Assembly (NCBI GenBank): GCA_910585375.1
Contig: CAJUCZ010000023.1
Coordinates: 1-27,835 of the forward strand
From: an uncultured Alphaproteobacteria bacterium
GTDB lineage: Bacteria; Pseudomonadota; Alphaproteobacteria; RF32; CAG-239
Reading direction: 5' to 3'
DNA length: 27,835 nt
Position 1 is the first letter of the stretch. Each line of letters opens with the position of its first letter. The translations under genes were made by a program, and so were the position numbers. Under the pieces are notes generated by a model. It saw only the letters and a program-made list of their open reading frames with translations, was not told the DNA's origin and ran no database searches. Below, piece after piece: positions 1-7,198 of the stretch.

Positions 1-2
1 GT

Positions 3-584
3 GAGGGGCAACCCTCCGTTGCTTGTCCGTTTAATAAGGATAAGTGGTATTGCGAAGTTAAAGACAATCCTCCTACAGATGGGTATTGCTGCGGATATAC
101 AGAAAACTGCAAGTATAATGGTATAAAACATTCTGAAGACAGCACCTGTCAGAACCTTTGGGGAATGAGTTGTTATTATAAATGTAAAAGTTATGGTTAT
201 CCTGATTGTAAAACTCAAGAAGAAAGCTGCCAAGCTTTAGGAGGTCATTATTCTTCCAAAAATTGTGCTGTAGATTCTGTAAAAGCTATTCCTATCTTCG
301 TTAAAAACGTATGTGAAATACCAGGCATTCCCACAAACGGATATTGCTGCGGATACTTCAACGGATGTGGATTTAGCGGGGGAACATCAAGTTCTTATGA
401 TAGTGATTGCCAACGTGCTTGGGGAACGAACTGTTATCAAAAGTGTAAAAGCTATGGTTATCCTGATTGTAATGATATGCAGGATAGTTGTCGAGCCACT
501 GGTCGTACACCGGTCTTCCTGTATTGCGGCATGACCATTGATATCGGCTATAACGGCATCGATGCGTACTTCAGTTGTGAGTAG
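3..584 (+). CDS. Secreted cysteine-rich repeat protein, 5'-truncated by window edge
   Basis: The reading frame is open from the first bases and stops with TAG at 582-584, so the N-terminus lies outside the window. The visible part holds two copies of a module about 86-87 residues long: a YCCGY segment (around 84 and 342) followed by a C-Y-x-K-C-K-S-Y-G-Y-P-D-C segment (around 171 and 432). It shares the block V-A-C-P-F-x-x-x-K-[WF]-[YF]-C and a C-terminal P-V-F-x-x-C-G...C-E ending with the next gene, so the two are tandem paralogues. The downstream paralogue has a signal peptide and this one probably does too (inference). The many paired cysteines suggest a disulfide-stabilised envelope or extracellular protein. 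No enzymatic motif was recognised and the function is unknown. Confidence 0.8.
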   Translation, partial: EGQPSVACPFNKDKWYCEVKDNPPTDGYCCGYTENCKYNGIKHSEDSTCQNLWGMSCYYKCKSYGYPDCKTQEESCQALGGHYSSKNCAVDSVKAIPIFVKNVCEIPGIPTNGYCCGYFNGCGFSGGTSSSYDSDCQRAWGTNCYQKCKSYGYPDCNDMQDSCRATGRTPVFLYCGMTIDIGYNGIDAYFSCE

Positions 585-635
585 TCGTTCCCGTAGAAAG
601 AGTTAGATATGAGAAAAAGATAAGGAGCAAGTAAA

Positions 636-1205
636 ATGAAAACAGGATTATTGATGAGTGCGGCAGGAATGGTGATGATTGGTACAGCTGTCGGCGGAGT
701 GGTTGGCGGGGCGACCAATGTGCGGGCGGCGTGTATTCCGACAAATGATTGCGCCGAGCTTGGTTATAAGTACAGCAGTTCGGAATGTTCCGGCAACGGG
801 GTGGCGTGCCCTTTCGATACGACAAAGTTCTTTTGTTTTGAGCCGCAAATTTGTAATTATACTATTACCGCGGCAACGTGTTCATCTCAATGCAAAAATG
901 TCGGTTCGAAATCTTGTATAAAAAACGGCGTGACTTATTATGAAAGTTGCGGGACGAGCATGTGCTCCAGCGGGCAAACGTGTGATAATGGGACGTGTAA
1001 GAGCAGTATGCAAGGACAAGTTTTTTATTGTTGTTCGGATAATAATTTCTGTGGTAGTTATAGTCGCTGTAGGAGTTATTTTGGTTTTGCTTTCTGTAGC
1101 GATGCACTGTCTGATTATGAGGCACAGGGATGCGCACCGGTTTTCCAAAGTTGTGGTAATACTTTAGGCGGTGAAAACAACTTCGCGAAATATCGTTGTG
1201 AGTAG
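636..1205 (+). CDS. Secreted cysteine-rich protein (paralogue of upstream gene)
   Basis: This 189-residue protein starts at ATG 636 behind a strong AAGGAG SD. The N-terminus looks like a signal peptide: MKTG, a hydrophobic Gly/Ala/Val stretch to about residue 28, then A-R-A-like cleavage before A-C-I-P-T-N-D-C-A-E-L-G-Y. The mature part holds about 21 cysteines, many in CxxxC or CC arrangement, including V-A-C-P-F-D and Y-C-C-S-D-N-N-F-C-G. The D-C-A-E-L-G-Y module recurs in the cysteine-rich genes at 17780-19120 and 27535-27834. The gene lies 51 bp behind its paralogue, probably in one transcript, and converges on the cold-shock gene with a shared hairpin terminator between them. Export and disulfide bonding are inferred; no function is recognised. 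Confidence 0.85.
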   Translation: MKTGLLMSAAGMVMIGTAVGGVVGGATNVRAACIPTNDCAELGYKYSSSECSGNGVACPFDTTKFFCFEPQICNYTITAATCSSQCKNVGSKSCIKNGVTYYESCGTSMCSSGQTCDNGTCKSSMQGQVFYCCSDNNFCGSYSRCRSYFGFAFCSDALSDYEAQGCAPVFQSCGNTLGGENNFAKYRCE

Positions 1206-1235
1206 TTGTCCTTTCGGCTTTTATTGTGTGAATAA

Positions 1236-1286
1236 TAAAAAAAACTCCCGAATTTTTGAAAAGAAATTCGGGAGAAAAAGTTTTTT
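1236..1286 (-). terminator. Intrinsic terminator of the cold-shock gene, possibly bidirectional
   Basis: A perfect 11-bp inverted repeat, CTCCCGAATTT at 1245-1255 and AAATTCGGGAG at 1264-1274, encloses an 8-nt loop. On the minus strand it is followed by a run of about nine T residues (1236-1244) and lies right behind the csp stop codon. On the plus strand it is followed by AAAAAGTTTTTT, so it may also end transcripts of the convergent cysteine-rich gene. Confidence 0.85.
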
Positions 1287-1491
1287 ACTGAATGAGGCCG
1301 ATGTTGCCGGCTGCCTGACGACCACGGTCGTTATAGACTTCAAAATTTACTACATCGCCGTCATTTAAGCGGCGAAGCCCGTTTTTTTCAAGGGCGGTGA
1401 TGTGAACAAAGATGTCTTTATCGCTGTTTTCCGGAGTGATAAAACCATAACCTTTTTTGACGTTAAACCACTTTACAGTACCTTTTTGCAT
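1285..1491 (-). CDS. Cold-shock domain protein (CspA family)
   Basis: This 68-residue protein is one OB-fold cold-shock domain of normal family length. RNP1 is K-G-Y-G-F-I at residues 13-18 and RNP2 is D-I-F-V-H at 26-30; the start G-T-V-K-W-F-N is typical. Such proteins bind single-stranded RNA or DNA and act as RNA chaperones in the cytoplasm. The start ATG at 1491 has an AAGGA SD about 7 nt upstream. The gene is separated from the next upstream minus-strand gene by about 125 bp of AT-rich sequence, which could hold its own promoter and leader, and it ends in a strong terminator. Which csp paralogue it is, and whether it is cold-inducible, cannot be told from the sequence. Confidence 0.95.
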   Translation of the reverse strand: MQKGTVKWFNVKKGYGFITPENSDKDIFVHITALEKNGLRRLNDGDVVNFEVYNDRGRQAAGNIGLIQ

Positions 1492-1617
1492 TGATGTATC
1501 CTTTTGTTGTTAATTTTAATCCGTTCTTAGTCTTTTTATTTTGGAAAAATTTTTTTGTTCCAGTTTTCATATAAGTCAGAAAACAGGGTTTTAAAGGCAC
1601 CGGAATTAGAAAAATGG

Positions 1618-2049
1618 TTATACCAGCTCGTCCACTTCTTCCGGCGGCCGGTTATTTTCGTAAAAGTGTTTCAGATAAGACTGCGGCAGCTTGTCGTGGT
1701 TGTCTTCCTGTACATAAGACTGATTGTTGTCATATACGCCGATGTTTTTGGAGGAATGATATGTGTCGTCAGTGGTGTTGTCATATACGCCGCTGGCGGC
1801 AATGGCTTCAATGGCGTTAGGCACATAGGCGCCGGCAGAGGAAGTATTTTTTTCCTGTTCCTGTTCGTCCTGAAATTGTTGTTTGCCGTTTTGTTTACGG
1901 TTGTCATCGTTGCGGACATCGTCATTAATAAACACATTGTTGGATGTGTCGATGTTTTCCACAAAACTTTCACCATGCCCACCCGAGGCCGTGTAATTGC
2001 GATCTGTTCTCGGTGAGCCGGATACTCTTCTGGTAACGCTGATGCTCAT
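1618..2049 (-). CDS. Hypothetical hydrophilic protein
   Basis: This 143-residue protein is read from ATG 2049, which has a GGAG SD 7 nt upstream. An upstream in-frame ATG at 2106 would add 19 residues but has no SD. The protein is rich in Asn, Asp, Gln, Ser and Glu, has no membrane segment or signal peptide, and looks largely disordered. A G-V-Y-D-N motif occurs twice (around residues 92 and 110), and the C-terminus ends P-P-E-E-V-D-E-L-V. The opposite-strand frame over the same region is less protein-like and lacks an SD. I do not recognise a family. It lies behind the terminator of the nagZ operon, so it is probably transcribed on its own. Confidence 0.65.
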   Translation of the reverse strand: MSISVTRRVSGSPRTDRNYTASGGHGESFVENIDTSNNVFINDDVRNDDNRKQNGKQQFQDEQEQEKNTSSAGAYVPNAIEAIAASGVYDNTTDDTYHSSKNIGVYDNNQSYVQEDNHDKLPQSYLKHFYENNRPPEEVDELV

Positions 2050-2140
2050 GGCTTTTCTCCGCATAAAATTAATTGTTATTCTAACAATCTGTATTAAATA
2101 TAACACAATTTGAGAAAAAAGTCTATAGCTATTTGATTTT

Positions 2141-2179
2141 TATGCAAAAAATCGCAATAACCATAGGAGTATTGCGATT
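2141..2179 (-). terminator. Intrinsic terminator of the dgt/SPOR/nagZ/tatA-like gene cluster
   Basis: A perfect 10-bp stem, AATCGCAATA at 2150-2159 and TATTGCGATT at 2170-2179, has a 10-nt loop. Read on the minus strand it is followed by TTTTTTGC, the classic hairpin plus U-tract. It lies 26 bp behind the stop of the TatA-like gene. Confidence 0.85.
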
Positions 2180-2205
2180 GGAGTGTGGAAAATGATGATT
2201 TTGCG

Positions 2206-2397
2206 CTATTCTTTGTCTTTTTTGTTTTTAGCGGCGTTGATTTTTTGCTCGAGTTCTGCCTTTTTGTCGGCGGCGACTTTTTTGAGCGCTTCAACTTTTT
2301 TGTGAGCGGTTTCTTTCCACGAGGACAAATTATTGGCGTTGAAGATAACCACAATTGCGGCAATAATCAAAACCCATTCTAATAATCCGGTAAACAC
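2206..2397 (-). CDS. TatA-like small membrane protein
   Basis: This 63-residue protein uses a GTG start at 2397. A good AAAGGAG SD sits 6 nt upstream and overlaps the nagZ stop codon, which suggests translational coupling. The layout is that of TatA/TatE: a short N-terminus, one membrane helix at about residues 5-20, a kink, an amphipathic helix at about 22-40 and a Lys/Glu/Ala-rich tail. TatA forms the pore-like component of the twin-arginine protein export pathway. In many alphaproteobacteria tatA follows nagZ-scpA-scpB, which supports the call. Against it, the usual Phe-Gly hinge is replaced by F-N-A-N-N, and no tatB or tatC is in the window. It could be another single-pass protein with a charged helix. 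Confidence 0.5.
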   Translation of the reverse strand: MFTGLLEWVLIIAAIVVIFNANNLSSWKETAHKKVEALKKVAADKKAELEQKINAAKNKKDKE

Positions 2398-2408
2398 GTG
2401 TTTCTCCT

Positions 2409-3494
2409 TTATTGTTTGGACGTCATCAGATGCAAAACTTCTGTAGCATCATACTCTTTATCGTAGTTTTTCAGATTAGCACTAAATTGAGAATAGTCTT
2501 TATAAATTTGCGCAATATCAACAGTTTTATGTTGTCCGGTTATGATGTTGCGCAGTTTTTCAAAACGGGAGCGGGAAGCATCATTGAGAGGGCGGCTGTT
2601 TTTGCAGACTTCAACCAGCCCTTGTTCCGTTCCTCCGCAATAGCAGACGGCATCGCAGCCGGCATCCAGCGAAAGCTGGGTTTTGATTGCAAGAGAACCG
2701 TGCAGGGCACGCATGTCAATGGCATCGCTGATTAAAAAGCCGTTAAATCCAATCAGTCTGCGGATGATTTCGGAAATGACTTTGGGTGACTGAGTGGCAG
2801 GCTGCCGGCTGTCGATTTGTGTCAGCAGGATATGGGCCGTCATGGCGGCAGGCGTTTGTCCGGCCAGAGCAACGGCGGTTGCAAAATCTTTTTCAAGTTC
2901 TTTTATGCTTTGGCGGATAACGGGAAGCTCCAGATGCGGGTCGGCTTCTGCCGGACCAAGAGCCGGCAGGTGTTTGATACAGGGGCAGACCGCGCTGTTT
3001 TGATAAGCGTCAAGCATGGCCTGAGCAAGGGCAATATTTGTCTCCGGAGCGGCGGAAAAACAACGGCTGGCCAAAACCCGTGAGGTTTGCGGGCGGCAAA
3101 GGTCTATGACCGGTGCATAGTTCCAGTTAATGCCGAGATTGTACAAGTCTTCGGCAATCAGCGAGGCATGAGCAGCAGCAATTTTTTTTGCTGTTTCCAG
3201 GCCATGGCTTTCTGCAATTTCGCTGATTTGTTTTTGAGCCATGTAGCCGCGGAAATTGGGTTCATGCAGGCGGCGGACGCGTCCGCCTTCCTGATCAATG
3301 GCAATTAAAACATCGTTACGGCCGATTGCTTCTTTTATTTGGGCTGTCAGTTTTTTTATCTGGTGCGGGGTTGCAATGTTACGGCCGAATAGAGTAACGC
3401 CGAGCGGGTTGAATTCGGCAAAGATGCGCTTTTCCGCGTCAGTCAGTTCCAAACCGGAACAGGAAAGCATGGCGGACAGGACAGGTTTGGGCAT
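2409..3494 (-). CDS. nagZ: Beta-N-acetylhexosaminidase NagZ (GH3)
   Basis: NagZ removes N-acetylglucosamine from anhydromuropeptides in the cytoplasm during cell-wall recycling. The 361-residue form starts at ATG 3494 behind AGAGGA; a TTG at 3506 would add four residues but overlaps the preceding gene. Visible GH3 features are I-D-Q-E-G-G-R-V at about 66-73, K-H at 174-175, the Asp-x-His dyad D185/H187 and the nucleophile motif S-D-A-I-D-M with D257. The flexible catalytic loop is unusual: the common K-H-F-P-G-H-G-D-T is here K-H-L-P-A-L-G-P-A, so the Gly-His-Gly is lost while the dyad is kept. The gene follows the M50 protease by 8 bp and precedes the TatA-like gene. The family call is firm; activity is likely but not shown. 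Confidence 0.93.
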   Translation of the reverse strand: MPKPVLSAMLSCSGLELTDAEKRIFAEFNPLGVTLFGRNIATPHQIKKLTAQIKEAIGRNDVLIAIDQEGGRVRRLHEPNFRGYMAQKQISEIAESHGLETAKKIAAAHASLIAEDLYNLGINWNYAPVIDLCRPQTSRVLASRCFSAAPETNIALAQAMLDAYQNSAVCPCIKHLPALGPAEADPHLELPVIRQSIKELEKDFATAVALAGQTPAAMTAHILLTQIDSRQPATQSPKVISEIIRRLIGFNGFLISDAIDMRALHGSLAIKTQLSLDAGCDAVCYCGGTEQGLVEVCKNSRPLNDASRSRFEKLRNIITGQHKTVDIAQIYKDYSQFSANLKNYDKEYDATEVLHLMTSKQ

Positions 3495-3502
3495 GGTTCC
3501 TC

Positions 3503-4159
3503 TCAAAGTGTGTAAATGAAGCGGATAAAACGAAACAGAAGCTTGAGGCCGGAATTGAAGTAGGCTGTCAGGATATCGCTGTCTTGCATAAATTTCCGGC
3601 TCAGCCAGGGAAGTACAACAAGGATTAAAATCAGCGGCACTATCATTTGGCGTTCAAACAAAACATATTTTTGTGCCCAGGGTTTTTGAATCCAACCGAA
3701 AAAGATTTTTGAACCGTCAAGCGGCGGAACGGGAATAAGATTAAACAAAGCGAGAACCAGATTGACAATGGTAAAAGCCGAAAGAAAAACCTTGATGACA
3801 TCCGGCAGGAGCGGGGCATAAAAAACAATCAGCGAGCCGGAAATAAAAGCCAGAATCAGATTTGTGGCAATTCCGGCGGCGGCAACAATAACAACGGCCC
3901 AAGTTTGGTTGCGCAAGCGGGAAAAATCAACAGGTACGGGTTTTGCCCAACCAAAAACCGGAAGGTGGAAAAAACTCAGTATTGCGGGAAGAATGACAGT
4001 GCCGACGGGATCGATATGGTGCAGCGGGTTTAAGGACAGGCGATGCATACGGCAAGCCGTATCATCGCCGAGAAGTCTGGCGGCCCATCCGTGAGAAATT
4101 TCGTGGGCGACGATGGCAATAACTGCCGCGCAAAGGCTGATGATTAAGCTCGCTGCCAT
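3503..4159 (-). CDS. Site-2-type zinc metalloprotease (M50 family)
   Basis: This 218-residue integral membrane protein carries the zinc-protease motif H-E-I-S-H at residues 19-23 in its first membrane helix and the second M50 motif N-L-I-P-V-P-P-L-D-G with D148, the third metal ligand. Between them lie N-P-L-H-H-I-D-P-V-G-T and G-W-A-K-P-V-P-V, typical of the short YwhC/SREBP-cleaving-like M50 branch without a PDZ domain. About five hydrophobic helices are visible. Such enzymes cut transmembrane segments of other proteins; the substrate is unknown here. It starts 4 bp behind the SPOR gene without a clear SD, so it is probably translationally coupled, and it ends 8 bp before nagZ. Confidence 0.9.
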   Translation of the reverse strand: MAASLIISLCAAVIAIVAHEISHGWAARLLGDDTACRMHRLSLNPLHHIDPVGTVILPAILSFFHLPVFGWAKPVPVDFSRLRNQTWAVVIVAAAGIATNLILAFISGSLIVFYAPLLPDVIKVFLSAFTIVNLVLALFNLIPVPPLDGSKIFFGWIQKPWAQKYVLFERQMIVPLILILVVLPWLSRKFMQDSDILTAYFNSGLKLLFRFIRFIYTL

Positions 4160-4163
4160 GGTA

Positions 4164-5096
4164 TTATTTTTTCTTTACGATGCAGCTGCCGCCGGCGGCT
4201 TTGATTTGTCCGCACAGACCGTCTGCACCGGTACGATCGGCAAAAGCACCGGTATAAAGGCGATAATAGGTTCCTTTGGTACCTAAATCGGCAGCTTCAA
4301 TTTCGTAGGGTTGTGATGAGAGAAAAGCATGTTTTTTGCTCATGGTGCTCCAAGAATTTTGAACGGCTTTCTGATTAGGCGAAGACATCAGTTGTACTGT
4401 CCATTTGCCGGCTGCGATTTTGTCTGACGCTGTTTGGGCGGATGCTTGTTCGGCAGCGGTAACGGACGGCAGATTGATGATTTTTTTGTTCTCTGTTTCA
4501 GCCGGTGTTTCTTTGACGGGCTGAGTGTTTGCCGCATTTTTCTTTTCTTCGGTTTTGATAATTTCCTGTGCCTGAGAAATTACCACTTGTTCAGGGGCTT
4601 TTTCTTTTATTTCTTCGGCAATTTTAATTTCAGACTTTTTAATTTCGATTTCATCGTTGGCAGCCGTGTTTTCTGTTTCGGCGCTGATGACCGGAATTTG
4701 CGGTTCTTCCGGCGGAGGAAGGAGTTTTTCCACGGAAAGTTTTTCACCGGCGGACTTCTTGTCTATGATGTCATATACGGTTTTGTCCTGATTGAGAATT
4801 TCCATGCCGCCGGGGTCGGCAGGCTGGACTTTGACAGCCGTTTGCGGGCGACGGATGACAGGGATTTCTTCACCGGTATTTTGGGCATAGCGCGGCGATA
4901 AAACAAACCAGCCGACAATGCCGGCCAGAAGTACACCGGAAACAGCGCCGATGAAAACGTTTTTTGAACGGTTCAAATCACTTTTTCTTTCTTCAAAGGC
5001 AAAGTTGTTCTGACTGTCAATATTTTGGCGGAATTCGCTAAAACGCTCTGTGGTTATGCGGTTGTCGCGGTTGTCATCTGGAAGCCCCGGAAACAT
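4164..5096 (-). CDS. SPOR-domain membrane protein
   Basis: The protein has 310 residues. A short cytoplasmic N-terminus (1-46) is followed by one membrane helix (about 47-67), a long Glu/Lys/Pro/Ala-rich periplasmic linker (about 70-228) and a C-terminal SPOR domain (about 230-310; starts G-K-W-T-V-Q-L, with Y-Y-R-L-Y-T-G-A-F near the end). SPOR domains bind glycan strands stripped of stem peptides at the division septum, so a role in cell division or envelope remodelling is likely. The start ATG 5096 has an AAGGAG SD. The position before nagZ matches alphaproteobacterial synteny. The cysteine pair near the end (L-C-G and S-C-I) may form the disulfide seen in some SPOR domains (inference). 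Confidence 0.9.
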   Translation of the reverse strand: MFPGLPDDNRDNRITTERFSEFRQNIDSQNNFAFEERKSDLNRSKNVFIGAVSGVLLAGIVGWFVLSPRYAQNTGEEIPVIRRPQTAVKVQPADPGGMEILNQDKTVYDIIDKKSAGEKLSVEKLLPPPEEPQIPVISAETENTAANDEIEIKKSEIKIAEEIKEKAPEQVVISQAQEIIKTEEKKNAANTQPVKETPAETENKKIINLPSVTAAEQASAQTASDKIAAGKWTVQLMSSPNQKAVQNSWSTMSKKHAFLSSQPYEIEAADLGTKGTYYRLYTGAFADRTGADGLCGQIKAAGGSCIVKKK

Positions 5097-5169
5097 TGTT
5101 TATCTCCTTAAATTAAATTGTCAGTTCAAAGTATAATGGCAAAAACTTTATAATCGTTTAACAAAAAGT

Positions 5170-6324
5170 CTAAAATCTGGTCAGATTGTCAAAAAGTTTT
5201 TGATGTTCTTCTATGGCACACATATCCGTCATATTGGCAATATATGTACATATAACATCGGCAATTTCTTTTTCACTGTTTCGGGGGCTTAAAAAACGGC
5301 GTTCCGAATCCGGAAGCAGCTTCCAGTCCGACATGAAGACGTTAAACAGTTCTTCGACGATTTTTTGAGATTTCATGTCCATGCGGACAACGTTGGTGTG
5401 GGTATAAAAATGTCCTTTCAAAAAAGACCTGAGTTGGCGGATTTCCTCTTCTACTTTTGGGGAAAAAGAGACAAGAAAACCTTTGTGCCGGCGCACGTCA
5501 TCGGGGGTTTTTATGTTATGGGCTTTCAGGTTGGCTTTAGTATTGTCAAGCAAATCAAACACCATTTTGGCAATCATGCTGCGGGTAACGGCGTAAATGC
5601 AGATATTGGTATCGGGCATCGGGCAGTTTTTATGCAAGTTGTTGAGAATCGCACCGATGAACGGGAGTTCCTGCATTTGTTCAAGGGTATAAAATCCGGC
5701 GCGAAAACCGTCTTCAATATCATGATTCAGGTAGGCAATGTCATCGGCATTGGCGGCGATTTGAGCTTCCAGCGACGGATAGTTCTTTAAATCCAAGTCA
5801 AAGATTTTATTAAACTTTTTTAAATAGGCGTTAAGGGTGCCGGTGACAGGGCCGTTGTGTTTGACCGTGCCTTCCAGCGTTTCCCAAGTCAGGTTCAGGC
5901 CGGGGAATTCGGGATAATGGGTTTCAAGTCTGGTGACAATCTTTAAGGCCTGAACGTTATGGTCAAAGCCGCCGTATTTTTTCATGACTTTTTGCAGGCC
6001 GCGTTCTCCGGCATGGCCGAAAGGCGGGTGGCCGAGATCATGGTCGAGGGCGATGGCTTCGCCGAGTTCTTCATTGAGGTCAAGGCTTTTGCAAAGTGTG
6101 CGGGTGATTTGCGCGACTTCAATACTGTGGGTCAGGCGTGTCCGATAGTTTTTGCCCTCATGATAGGCAAAGACCTGTGTTTTGCCGTCCAGACGGCGAA
6201 AAGCCGAGGAGTGAATCAGGCGGTCACGGTCGCGCTGAAAGGGCGAGCGGATAATATTGGCAAAATCGGGATAAAGCCGGCCGCGGCTTTTGTCCGGTGA
6301 AGTGGCGTAGGGTGCGAGTTCCAT
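5170..6324 (-). CDS. dgt: Deoxyguanosinetriphosphate triphosphohydrolase-like dNTPase
   Basis: This 384-residue HD-domain phosphohydrolase cleaves dNTPs to deoxynucleosides and triphosphate. Metal-binding and catalytic residues are visible: H66 in T-H-S-I-E-V, the HD pair H95-D96 in D-H-D-L-G-H-P-P-F-G-H, H99 and H104, and D195 in D-D-I-A-Y-L-N-H-D-I-E-D-G. The N-terminus contains R-S-P-F-Q-R-D-R-D-R-L-I-H-S-S-A-F-R-R-L, typical of the type-2 dGTPase-like family common in alphaproteobacteria. The start ATG 6324 has AAGGA about 12 nt upstream. It lies divergent to xth across 79 bp, which must hold promoters for both. The SPOR gene follows after 73 bp. Substrate range cannot be read from the sequence. 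Confidence 0.93.
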   Translation of the reverse strand: MELAPYATSPDKSRGRLYPDFANIIRSPFQRDRDRLIHSSAFRRLDGKTQVFAYHEGKNYRTRLTHSIEVAQITRTLCKSLDLNEELGEAIALDHDLGHPPFGHAGERGLQKVMKKYGGFDHNVQALKIVTRLETHYPEFPGLNLTWETLEGTVKHNGPVTGTLNAYLKKFNKIFDLDLKNYPSLEAQIAANADDIAYLNHDIEDGFRAGFYTLEQMQELPFIGAILNNLHKNCPMPDTNICIYAVTRSMIAKMVFDLLDNTKANLKAHNIKTPDDVRRHKGFLVSFSPKVEEEIRQLRSFLKGHFYTHTNVVRMDMKSQKIVEELFNVFMSDWKLLPDSERRFLSPRNSEKEIADVICTYIANMTDMCAIEEHQKLFDNLTRF

Positions 6325-6403
6325 CAGATTATCTTTCCTTGAAAATATTTTAAATCCGTTGTATGAGTATAAAACGAATGATTAAACAAAAGGTAAAAGC
6401 AGG

Positions 6404-7198
6404 ATGATTGCAGCAACTTATAACGTGAATTCCGTCAATGCACGGATTGAGAATCTGAGCCGGTGGCTGAAAGAAAAGTCTCCGGATATTGTTTTGCTGC
6501 AGGAAATCAAGACCGAATCTGCCAATTTCCCGTTTTTTGAGTTGCAGGCTCTTGGGTATGAAGCGGCTGTTCTGGGGCAGAAAAGTTATAACGGCGTTGC
6601 CGTGTTGTCCAAGAAGAAAATTAAAGCGGTTGAAGAAGGCCTGCCGGGGATAAAAGATGAGCAGGCGCGCTATCTGGAAGTTGAGACCGAGGTTGGAGGC
6701 GTGCTCTGGCGGGCGGCGTCCGTTTATCTGCCGAACGGCAATCCTCCGTATAATCAGCCTGATGACGACAGCAGATATTGTTATAAACTTGCGTGGATGG
6801 ATGCCCTGTATCAACATGCCAAAACATTGTCGGCACTTAACCGTCCGGTTATTTTCGGCGGTGATTTTAATGTGATTTTGACGGCCGGCGATGTTTATGA
6901 CGAGAAGGCTTTTCTGAAAGATGCGCTTTACCGCGAGGAGGTTAAGCAAAAGCTGACGGCGTTAAAGTATTTGGGATATTATGATGCTTTCAGGCTTTTG
7001 CATCCGCAGGAAAACGGGTATACTTTCTGGGATTATTCCGGTCAGGCGCTGCAGGCTGACAACGGTATGCGAATCGATTATATGATGCTTTCGGCGCCGG
7101 CGGCCGACCGTTTGGAAAAATGTTATGTTGATAAAACGCCGCGGCAGGGAACAAGGCCTTCCGACCATACGCCGCTGATAATAGAATTGAAAGAATAA
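6404..7198 (+). CDS. xth: Exodeoxyribonuclease III (AP endonuclease)
   Basis: This 264-residue enzyme of the EEP nuclease superfamily cuts at abasic sites and degrades the 3' strand of duplex DNA in base-excision repair. Catalytic residues fit the family: N7 in Y-N-V-N-S, E34 in L-Q-E-I-K, D154 and N156 in G-G-D-F-N-V, D225 in R-I-D-Y, and D254-H255 in S-D-H-T-P-L. Length is normal. The start is ATG 6404; only a weak AAGG precedes it. A 9-codon frame from ATG 6379 runs into the start and might couple translation, but this is uncertain. The stop overlaps the rnr start (TAATG). Confidence 0.94.
   Translation: MIAATYNVNSVNARIENLSRWLKEKSPDIVLLQEIKTESANFPFFELQALGYEAAVLGQKSYNGVAVLSKKKIKAVEEGLPGIKDEQARYLEVETEVGGVLWRAASVYLPNGNPPYNQPDDDSRYCYKLAWMDALYQHAKTLSALNRPVIFGGDFNVILTAGDVYDEKAFLKDALYREEVKQKLTALKYLGYYDAFRLLHPQENGYTFWDYSGQALQADNGMRIDYMMLSAPAADRLEKCYVDKTPRQGTRPSDHTPLIIELKE

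Noticed and set aside
1171..1368. Plus-strand frame covering the csp terminator
   Set aside because: It runs through a terminator hairpin and the antisense of csp, with no SD or motif.
1555..2016. Plus-strand frame of 153 codons opposite the hydrophilic protein gene
   Set aside because: It lacks an SD and has a hydrophobic shadow composition. The minus-strand gene has an SD and a coherent composition.
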